A stretch of DNA of 64,000 nt from CAVWNR01 sp963756525 (lineage in GTDB: Bacteria; Actinomycetota; Actinomycetes; Mycobacteriales; Jatrophihabitantaceae). The notes below the pieces were generated by a model. The model saw nothing but the letters and a program-made list of their open reading frames with translations, did no database searches and was not told where the DNA came from. Below are positions 32,602 through 39,407 of this stretch, one piece after another. Every line of letters begins with the position of its first letter. Within the stretch, counting starts at the first letter, position 1. Both the position numbers and the translations under genes were made by a program. Location of the stretch: the NCBI GenBank assembly GCA_963756525.1, contig CAVWNR010000001.1:1240001-1304000 (forward strand), given 5' to 3'.

Positions 32602-35276
32602 CAGCCCAGCGTGGCGCGGCCCGCTTCCAGCCGGGCGACGGGCACCCGGAACGGCGAGCAGGAGACGTAGTCCAGCCCGACCTGGTGGAAGAAGTGCACC
32701 GAGTCGGGGTCGCCGCCGTGCTCGCCGCAGACGCCCACCTTCAGCGTGGGACGGGTCGAGCGGCCGCGTTCGACCCCGATCCGCACCAGCTCGCCGACGC
32801 CTTCCTGGTCGAGGCTCTCGAACGGGCTGATGCCGAAGATGCCGTTCTCGAGATAGGCGGTGAAGAACGACGCTTCGACGTCGTCGCGGGAGAAGCCCCA
32901 CACCGTCTGGGTGAGGTCATTGGTGCCGAAGGAGAAGAACTCGGCGGCCTCGGCGATGTGGTTCGCGGTCAACGCGGCCCGCGGCAGCTCGATCATGGTG
33001 CCGACCAGGAAGTCCAGCTGCACGCCGCGTTCGGCGCGGACGTCGCGGGCCACCTGGATGATGTCCTGCTTGACGGTCTCCAGCTCCTGCACCGCGCCGA
33101 CCAGCGGCACCATGATCTCGACGCGGGGAACCGCGCCGGCGCGGATCCGCTCGGCGCCGGCCTCGAGAATGGCGCGGGCCTGCATTGCGAACAGGCCCGG
33201 GATCACCACGCCGAGCCGGACGCCGCGCAGGCCGAGCATCGGGTTCTGCTCGTGCAAACGGTGCACCGCCTGCAGCAGCCGCAGGTCGCCCTCGTTCTCC
33301 TCGCCGCGGGCCTCGGCCACCGCCACACGTACCGAGAGCTCGGTGATGTCGGGCAGGAACTCGTGCAGCGGCGGGTCGAGCAGCCGGATGGTCACCGGCA
33401 ACCCGTCCATCGCCTCCAGGATCTGCACGAAGTCGGCGCGCTGCAGCGGCAGCAGCTCGCCGAGCGCCGTCTCGCGCTCGTCTGCGGTGTCGGCGAGGAT
33501 GAGCCGCTCGACCAGCGCACGCCGCTCGCCGAGGAACATGTGCTCGGTGCGGCACAGCCCGATGCCCTGCGCGCCGAAGCGGCGGGCTCGCTCGGCGTCG
33601 CCGGCGTTGTCGGCGTTGGCCCGCACGGTCATCCGCCGCACTCCGTCGGCGTGCCGGATAAGCCGATCCACCGCCTGCACCAAGTCGTCGGCCTCGGCGG
33701 AGTCGGCGCCGATCTCGCCTTCGAAGTAGCGCACCACCGGCGAGTCGACCACGGGCACCTCGCCCAGGAACACCTCGCCGCTACTGCCGTCGATGGAGAT
33801 CACGTCGCCTTCCTCGACCTCCAGCCCGCCGGGCGCGGTGAAGCATCGGTTCTTGGTCGAGACGTCCAGGGCCTCGGCGCCGCAGACGCAGGTCTTCCCC
33901 ATACCGCGGGCCACCACGGCCGCGTGGCTCGTCTTGCCGCCGCGGGAGGTGAGGATGCCCTGGGCGGCGATCATCCCGTCCAGGTCGTCGGGATTGGTCT
34001 CCCGGCGCACCAGGATCACCCGCTCGCCGCTGCGGCTCCACTTCACCGCGGTGTAGGAGTCGAAGACGACTTTCCCCACCGCCGCGCCGGGCGAGGCGTT
34101 CATGCCCTGGGCGATCTTGTGGATTTCGCCGGCGGTGTCGAAGCGCGGGAACATCAGCTGGGCGAGCTGCGCGCCGGTGACCCGCAGCAACGCCTCGTCC
34201 ATGTCGATGAGGCCCTGATCGACCAGCTGGGTCGCGATCCGGAACGCGGCCGCCGCGGTCCGCTTCCCCACCCGGGTCTGCAGCATCCACAGCCTGCCGC
34301 GCTCGATGGTGAACTCGATGTCGCACAGGTCGCGGTAGTGCTCCTCGAGCGTCTTCATGATCGACAGCAGCTCGTCGTACGACTTCTTGTCGATCTTCTC
34401 CAGGTCGCCCAGCGGAACGGTGTTGCGGATGCCGGCGACCACGTCCTCACCCTGGGCGTTCTGCAGGTAGTCGCCGTAGATGCCCTGCGCGCCGCTGGCC
34501 GGATCGCGGGTGAACGCGACCCCGGTGCCCGATTCCATGTCCAGGTTGCCGAACACCATGGCCACGATGTTCACCGCGGTTCCCAGGTCGGAGGGGATGC
34601 GCTCCTGCCGCCGGTAGATCACCGCACGCGGCGTGTTCCAGGACTCGAAGACCGCCCGCACCGCGAGGTCCATCTGCTCGCGCGGATCCTGCGGGAACTC
34701 GCGCCCCGCATGCTTGACCACGACGTCCTTGTACGTCTCGACCAGTTGGCGCAGATCATCGGCGTCGAGGTCCAGGTCGGACTCCGTCCCCTTCGCCGTC
34801 TTGGCCGCCTCGAGCGCGTCGTCGAAGTGCTCACCCTCGACGCACAGCACCGTCTTGCCGAACATCTGGATCAGCCGCCGGTAGGAGTCGAACGCGAACC
34901 GCTCGTTGCCGGACTGCGCCGCCAGGCCGCGCACGGACTGGTCGTTGAGCCCGACGTTCAAGACGGTCTCCATCATCCCGGGCATGGAGAACTTCGCCCC
35001 GGACCGCACCGACACGAGCAGCGGGTCGTCGGACTGGCCGAGCTTCTTGCCCATCGCGCGCTCGAGGGCGGCCAGATGCTCGCTCACCTCCTGACCCAAG
35101 CCCTCCGGCTCGTTCCCGGAGTTCAGGAACGCCTGGCACGCCTCGGTCGTGATGGTGAACCCGGGCGGCACCGGCAGGCCCAGATTCGTCATCTCCGCGA
35201 GGTTGGCGCCCTTGCCACCGAGCAGGTCCTTGAGGTCCTTGTTTCCTTCGGACAAGTCGTAGACGAACTTCGGCAT
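32601..35276 (-). CDS. ppdK: pyruvate, phosphate dikinase
   Basis: The 891-residue enzyme interconverts pyruvate, ATP and phosphate with PEP, AMP and pyrophosphate. The N-terminal ATP-grasp part begins V-Y-D-L-S-E-G-N with L-L-G-G-K-G-A-N-L-A-E-M. The swivelling phosphohistidine motif GGKTSHAAVVARGMGKT is around residue 450. The C-terminal TIM barrel has G-L-C-R-T-E-H-M-F, the specificity region, F-S-F-G-T-N-D-L-T-Q, and C-G-E-H-G-G-D with the catalytic Cys. Full family length. It provides PEP or runs glycolysis with pyrophosphate. Transcribed away from dusB, with about 125 nt between them. Confidence 0.97.
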   Translation of the reverse strand: MPKFVYDLSEGNKDLKDLLGGKGANLAEMTNLGLPVPPGFTITTEACQAFLNSGNEPEGLGQEVSEHLAALERAMGKKLGQSDDPLLVSVRSGAKFSMPGMMETVLNVGLNDQSVRGLAAQSGNERFAFDSYRRLIQMFGKTVLCVEGEHFDDALEAAKTAKGTESDLDLDADDLRQLVETYKDVVVKHAGREFPQDPREQMDLAVRAVFESWNTPRAVIYRRQERIPSDLGTAVNIVAMVFGNLDMESGTGVAFTRDPASGAQGIYGDYLQNAQGEDVVAGIRNTVPLGDLEKIDKKSYDELLSIMKTLEEHYRDLCDIEFTIERGRLWMLQTRVGKRTAAAAFRIATQLVDQGLIDMDEALLRVTGAQLAQLMFPRFDTAGEIHKIAQGMNASPGAAVGKVVFDSYTAVKWSRSGERVILVRRETNPDDLDGMIAAQGILTSRGGKTSHAAVVARGMGKTCVCGAEALDVSTKNRCFTAPGGLEVEEGDVISIDGSSGEVFLGEVPVVDSPVVRYFEGEIGADSAEADDLVQAVDRLIRHADGVRRMTVRANADNAGDAERARRFGAQGIGLCRTEHMFLGERRALVERLILADTADERETALGELLPLQRADFVQILEAMDGLPVTIRLLDPPLHEFLPDITELSVRVAVAEARGEENEGDLRLLQAVHRLHEQNPMLGLRGVRLGVVIPGLFAMQARAILEAGAERIRAGAVPRVEIMVPLVGAVQELETVKQDIIQVARDVRAERGVQLDFLVGTMIELPRAALTANHIAEAAEFFSFGTNDLTQTVWGFSRDDVEASFFTAYLENGIFGISPFESLDQEGVGELVRIGVERGRSTRPTLKVGVCGEHGGDPDSVHFFHQVGLDYVSCSPFRVPVARLEAGRATLG

Positions 35277-35401
35277 GACGGCACCGTCTCCCGCATCCGG
35301 CGCGCCGGCCGGGCTGCCGACGCGTCCCTATGAGGCGAAGCGTAGGGCGTTGCGGCCACACCCGTCCGTGACGGGGCCGCCGGCGCGGCTATCGGCGACC
35401 C

Positions 35402-36538
35402 TCAGCCGCCGGAGTCGGCGAGCTCAGCGCCGTGCGGGACGGTGCGGGCGCCGCGCGAGTCCAGCCAGCCGTCTGGCAGGCGCACCGGGCGCGGGCTGGT
35501 GGTCCGTCCGCGCGGCTTGCCGAGCACCTCGTCCGGGAACGGCTGCGCCGGATCGAGCCTGCCCAGCAGGTCGTCCAGCTCCGGCGGCGACGACACCTGG
35601 CCGAGCGCCGAGCGCACCTCGCTGCCGACCGCGAACCCCTTGAGGTACCACGCCACGTGCTTGCGGAAATCCGCCAAGCCACGCGGCTCGCCCAGCGAGT
35701 CGGCCAGCAGCTCCGCGTGCCGGCGCATGGCGGCCGCAACCTCGCCGAGCGCCGGGCGCATCCGCTGGCGGTTCCCGGTGAACGCGGCGGCGAGGTCGGC
35801 GAACAGCCACGGTCGGCCCAGGCAGCCTCGGCCCACTACGACCGCCGCGCAGCCGGTCGTGCGCATCATGGCGAGCGCGTCGTCGGCCTCCCAGATGTCG
35901 CCGTTGCCCAACACGGGAATGTCCAGCAGCTCCGCCAGCTCCGCGATCGGGGCCCAGTCGGCGGCGCCGCTGTAGAAGTCTGCCGCGGTCCGACCGTGCA
36001 GCGCGACCCACGCCGCGCCCGCGTCCTGGGCGCGCAGGCCAGCCTCGCGGAAAGTCTGGTGCGCGCGGTCGATCCCCACCCGCATCTTCACCGTCACCGG
36101 CACGGCACCGTCGGCGGCGCGCACCGCCGCACGAACGATGTCGCTGAACAGCTCGGTGCGCCACGGCAGCGCGGCGCCCCCGCCCTTGCGGGTGACCTTG
36201 GGCACGGGACAGCCGAAGTTGAGGTCGATGTGATCGGCGAGGTCCTCGTCGACGATCATCCGCACGGCCGCGCCGACGAGCGCCGGATCGACGCCGTAGA
36301 GCTGCACGCTGCGCGGCCGCTCGTCGCCGGCGAACCGGATCATCCGCATGGTCTTCTCGTTGCGCTCGACCAGCGCCCGCGTCGTGATCATCTCACTGAC
36401 GTAGAGGCCGGCGCCGTGTTCGCGGCACAGCCGGCGGAACGCGACGTTCGTGATGCCCGCCATCGGCGCCAGCACCACCGGCGGATCAACGGTGATGGCA
36501 GCGGACAGCCGCAGCGGCGCGACAGCGAGCGCTGTCAC
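35402..36538 (-). CDS. dusB: tRNA-dihydrouridine synthase
   Basis: A 378-residue FMN-dependent enzyme reducing uridines in the tRNA D-loop. It has the Dus pattern L-A-P-M-A-G-I-T-N-V-A-F-R, then D-L-N-F-G-C-P-V-P-K-V-T-R-K-G-G-G-A-A-L with the catalytic Cys, V-T-V-K-M-R-V-G, H-G-R-T and V-L-G-N-G-D-I-W. The GTG start overlaps the stop of the vapC remnant by four bases (GTGA). The C-terminal 40 residues after the helical domain are a Pro/Arg-rich extension. Confidence 0.93.
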   Translation of the reverse strand: MTALAVAPLRLSAAITVDPPVVLAPMAGITNVAFRRLCREHGAGLYVSEMITTRALVERNEKTMRMIRFAGDERPRSVQLYGVDPALVGAAVRMIVDEDLADHIDLNFGCPVPKVTRKGGGAALPWRTELFSDIVRAAVRAADGAVPVTVKMRVGIDRAHQTFREAGLRAQDAGAAWVALHGRTAADFYSGAADWAPIAELAELLDIPVLGNGDIWEADDALAMMRTTGCAAVVVGRGCLGRPWLFADLAAAFTGNRQRMRPALGEVAAAMRRHAELLADSLGEPRGLADFRKHVAWYLKGFAVGSEVRSALGQVSSPPELDDLLGRLDPAQPFPDEVLGKPRGRTTSPRPVRLPDGWLDSRGARTVPHGAELADSGG

Positions 36539-36800
36539 GGCGCAACCACCCGGAGCGCGGTGTGTCTCGCGAGCACATCGAAGTCACGATCGCGATGCAC
36601 CACAGCAACGTCGTTGCGAATCGCGACTGCAGCGACCAGACAGTCGTTCACCGCACGCGGCGTCTCGCCGGCAGCTCTACAGCGTCGATAGCGGCTCGCT
36701 GCCGCCTCGGCGTCGTCGCGGGGCTCCTGTTCCATGAACTCGCACCTGTCCCAGTTCGGCGAACAAACTCGATCCATGCCGAAGTGTCGATCAATGGCAC
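36535..36800 (-). pseudogene. vapC-like PIN-domain toxin gene with internal deletion
   Basis: From the GTG at 36800 the frame encodes V-P-L-I-D-T-S-A-W-I-E-F-V-R-R-T-G, the N-terminal acidic motif of VapC ribonucleases. It then shifts frame. The C-terminal VapC part (Y-R-R-C-R-A-A-G-E-T-P-R, A-V-N-D-C-L-V-A-A-V-A-I-R, V-H-R-D-R-D-F-D-V) ends at 36535. Length is 266 bp against about 390 for the family, so some 40 codons between the two acidic clusters are missing. Unlikely to make an active toxin. Confidence 0.7.
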
Positions 36801-36913
36801 TACTCGGCCCAGGGCTGGTAACCGGGGCGGACATCCTCGAGGTCCAGTCCGTCCCCCCATCCGGTGCATTCCAACGCGAGCGCCTCGTCCACGGACAGGG
36901 GTTCGCGATCCAT
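36800..36913 (-). pseudogene. vapB-like antitoxin C-terminal fragment
   Basis: A 37-codon frame (S-V-D-E-A-L-A-L-E-C-T-G-W-G-D-G-L-D) ends in TAG that overlaps the vapC GTG by one base, the classic vapB-vapC arrangement. The ending with T-G-W and acidic residues fits the toxin-binding tail of VapB. The DNA-binding N-terminal half is absent, replaced by ridA sequence upstream. Assignment rests on position and this short match. Confidence 0.45.
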
Positions 36914-37205
36914 CCGATGCGTCGCCGAAGATCTCGCCGTGCACGGCGCCCACTGCGTCGGCGTACGCGGCATCGGTGAGGTACATGCGGGTGCGCACCA
37001 CCTGCGCGGCAGACGCGCCCAACTCCCCCAGCGCGGCAAGGATGATCTCGAGGCAGCGCCGAGCCTGCGCCGCGGGCTCGGGATCGACCTCGCCCGACGG
37101 CCACACCGGCGCCGTCCCGGAGACGAGCACTCGGTCGCCGACCCGCACGGCACGGCTGAACCCGATGCTGGCCTCGAACGGCGAGCCGGACGACGCCCTC
37201 AGCAT
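36914..37205 (-). pseudogene. ridA-family gene, 3' truncated
   Basis: The frame from ATG 37205 encodes a RidA/YjgF start: F-S-R-A-V-R-V-G-D-R-V-L-V-S-G-T-A-P, Q-A-R-R-C-L-E-I-I-L-A-A-L-G, V-V-R-T-R-M-Y-L-T-D, V-H-G-E-I-F-G-D-A. The family then continues for about 30 residues with a conserved R-P-A and V-E-I-E-A ending; here it stops at a junction with the vapB-like fragment. RidA deaminates reactive enamines; this copy lacks the last strand. The ATG overlaps the end of glyS by 7 nt, so it was translationally coupled to it. Confidence 0.7.
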
Positions 37206-38581
37206 CCGACCAGGTGCCCGGCGAGGTACCCCTCGACCGCGTCGATGCCGATCCGGTCCTGCTTCATCGAGTCCCGCTCCCGCACCGTGACCGCGTCGTC
37301 GGTCAGCGTGTCGAAGTCGACGGTGATGCAGAACGGGGTGCCGATCTCGTCCTGGCGCCGGTACCGGCGGCCGATAGCCTGGGCGTCGTCGAATTCGACG
37401 TTCCAGTGCCTGCGCAGGCGCGTCGCGAGTTCGCGGGCCTTCGGCGACAGCTCGGCGTTGCGCGACAAGGGCAGGACCGCCACCTTGACCGGAGCGAGCC
37501 GCGTGTCGAGCCGGAGCACGGTGCGCTTCTCCGGGACGCCCTGGGCGTTGGGCGCTTCGTCTTCGCCGTACGCATCGAGCAGGAAGGCGAGCACCGCGCG
37601 GGTCAGCCCCGCAGCCGGCTCGATCACATATGGCGTCCAGCGCTCGCCCTTGTCCTGGTCGAAGTAGGTGAGATCGACGCCGGAGTGCTTGGCGTGCGTC
37701 GTGAGATCGAAATTCGTGCGGTCGGCGATGCCCTCGAGCTCGGCGAATTCCGTTCCGCCGAAGCGGAAGCGGTACTCGATGTCGACGGTTCGCGTCGAGT
37801 AATGGGACCGCTTCTCGGCGGGGTGCTCGAAGTAGCGCAGGTTCTCGGCACTGATCCCGAGGTCGACGTACCAGTTCCAGCGCTGCTCGAGCCAGTACTC
37901 GAACCACTTCTCGTCGGTTCCTGGCTCGACGAAGTACTCCATCTCCATCTGCTCGAACTCGCGGGTCCGGAAAATGAAGTTGCCCGGCGTGATCTCGTTG
38001 CGGAAGCTCTTGCCGGTCTGCGCAATACCGAACGGCGGCTTCTTGCGCGCCGTGGTCATCACGTTGAGGAAATTGACGAAGATGCCCTGCGCGGTTTCCG
38101 GGCGCAGGTAGTGCAGCGCCTCGTCGTCTTCCACCGGGCCGAGGAACGTCTTGAGCAGGCCGTTGAACATCCGTGGTTCGGTGAACTGGCCTTTGGTTCC
38201 GCAGCTCGGACAGTTGACGTCGGCCAGGCCGTACGCCGCGGGGTGTCCGTGTTTTGCCTGGTAAGCCTCGAGGAGCTGGTCTTCCCGGAATCGGTTGTGG
38301 CAGGACTTGCACTCGGTGAGCGGGTCGACGAAGGCCTCGACGTGTCCCGATGCGACCCACACGTCACGGTTGAGGATCACCGCGGAGTCGAGGCCGACGA
38401 TGTCCTCGCGACTGGTCACCATCGCCTTCCACCACTGGCGACGGACGTTCTCCTTCAGTTCCACGCCGAGCGGTCCGTAGTCCCAGGCCGAGCGGCTTCC
38501 GCCGTAGATCTCGCTGGACGGGAAGACGAAGCCGCGCCGCTTGGCGAGGTTGATGATGGTGTCGTTGCGGTCGGCGGGCAC
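37199..38581 (-). CDS. glyS: glycyl-tRNA synthetase (dimeric type)
   Basis: A 460-residue class II synthetase. It has motif 1 and the N-terminal G-F-V-F-P-S-S-E-I-Y-G-G, a zinc site (C-K-S-C and C-P-S-C), motif 2 around S-F-R-N-E-I-T-P, and motif 3 with G-L-T-R-A-V-L-A-F-L. The C-terminal anticodon-binding domain ends in D-F-D-T-L-T-D-D-A-V-T-V-R-E-R-D-S. The GTG at 38581 has GGAG about 5 nt upstream and gives the usual start P-A-D-R-N-D-T-I-I-N-L-A-K; the longer frame is not needed. Confidence 0.97.
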   Translation of the reverse strand: MPADRNDTIINLAKRRGFVFPSSEIYGGSRSAWDYGPLGVELKENVRRQWWKAMVTSREDIVGLDSAVILNRDVWVASGHVEAFVDPLTECKSCHNRFREDQLLEAYQAKHGHPAAYGLADVNCPSCGTKGQFTEPRMFNGLLKTFLGPVEDDEALHYLRPETAQGIFVNFLNVMTTARKKPPFGIAQTGKSFRNEITPGNFIFRTREFEQMEMEYFVEPGTDEKWFEYWLEQRWNWYVDLGISAENLRYFEHPAEKRSHYSTRTVDIEYRFRFGGTEFAELEGIADRTNFDLTTHAKHSGVDLTYFDQDKGERWTPYVIEPAAGLTRAVLAFLLDAYGEDEAPNAQGVPEKRTVLRLDTRLAPVKVAVLPLSRNAELSPKARELATRLRRHWNVEFDDAQAIGRRYRRQDEIGTPFCITVDFDTLTDDAVTVRERDSMKQDRIGIDAVEGYLAGHLVGC

Positions 38582-38639
38582 GGGTTCTCCATCCGGCTGG
38601 CGGTCGGGTTGGTCCCTCAAGGGTATGGGGCGCCGGCCA

Positions 38640-38654
38640 GCCGGTTTCACCGGC
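38640..38654 (-). terminator. hairpin downstream of the exported-protein gene
   Basis: GCCGGT and ACCGGC arms around a 3-nt loop, 13 nt after the stop of the 38667-39407 gene and before the glyS start. There is no U-tract, as is common in actinobacteria. It would separate the peptide locus from glyS. Confidence 0.45.
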
Positions 38655-38666
38655 GATCGCGAGCCG

Positions 38667-39407
38667 CTACCGCGTCACTTTCACGTCGTGGCTGGCCGAG
38701 GTCGCCTGCAGGTCGGCGCTGAGCACCGACTGGATCTGGTTGGTCGTCGCGGTCACCCGCGCCGTCGTCGACGGCGCAGCCGGCGTGGCCTGGGCGCGGG
38801 CCTGTCCGGGAGCCTGCGCCTGGGCCTGCGCGGGTGCCGGTGATGCGCTGAGCTCGGCGACGAGTTGCTGGCGCAGGGCGTAGACGCTGGCGATCGCCTT
38901 CGGGGACAGTCGGCGCCCGGACGGCGCGACGACGACGATCTGGATCGCGGCGGCCGCCGTCGAGCAGTTGACGCACGAGGCGTTGAGCGCCAGCGCGCGG
39001 TTCGCCGCGGTGACCTGGTGCGTCGCCCGGGCGAGCACCACCTGAAGCGATAGTGACCAGCCGGCACAGCCGGTGCAGCCGGACGCCCACGCCGCGGCGA
39101 CGTTGTCGGCGGTGAACGTGCCGTTGCGGGTCAGGTAGACGACCTGCAGGGTCTGCGCCTTTCCGGTGCAGCCGTCGCAGGTCAGCGACGTGGTGGCGAC
39201 GCCGTCGACCTTGCCGGTGCGCGTCTCGGCCCGATCGAAGCGAGTGGTGTCCGCCTGGGCCTGGGCGCCCGGCGTGGCCGGTATCGCCACCGCCGTCGCG
39301 GCGAAGTGGTGCGGGTCGGCTTGGTCGGCTGACGCGGCCGCGCTGACACCGAAGCCGACGGCAACCGCCAGCCCGAGCACGGCGGCGATACGGACAGAGC
39401 GCTTCAC
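38667..39407 (-). CDS. exported protein with three 34-residue CxxC repeats
   Basis: A 246-residue protein with a signal peptide: K-R at 2-3, a hydrophobic core to about 23, and A-S-A at 25-27 as likely cleavage site. CxxC motifs are at 77-80, 111-114 and 145-148, exactly 34 residues apart. Each is followed at a fixed distance by (L/I)-Q-(V/I)-V-V. The rest is an Ala/Gln/Pro-rich linker (188-215) and a short C-terminal helix. The GTG start overlaps the stop of the protease/ATPase gene (GTGA), implying coupled translation. The repeat end L-A-L-N-A-S followed by CxxC resembles the core of the two peptides at 41803-42281. The six Cys may form disulfides or be modified. No known family recognised. 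Confidence 0.85.
   Translation of the reverse strand: MKRSVRIAAVLGLAVAVGFGVSAAASADQADPHHFAATAVAIPATPGAQAQADTTRFDRAETRTGKVDGVATTSLTCDGCTGKAQTLQVVYLTRNGTFTADNVAAAWASGCTGCAGWSLSLQVVLARATHQVTAANRALALNASCVNCSTAAAAIQIVVVAPSGRRLSPKAIASVYALRQQLVAELSASPAPAQAQAQAPGQARAQATPAAPSTTARVTATTNQIQSVLSADLQATSASHDVKVTR

Noticed and set aside
32403..35333. 976-codon plus-strand frame opposite ppdK
   Set aside because: Antisense shadow of the ppdK gene caused by high GC; low-complexity His/Arg/Gly/Asp composition and no domain.
36648..38360. 570-codon minus-strand frame overlapping glyS
   Set aside because: The glyS frame is unmistakable. Only its last part matches ridA and vapC remnants, which are reported separately.
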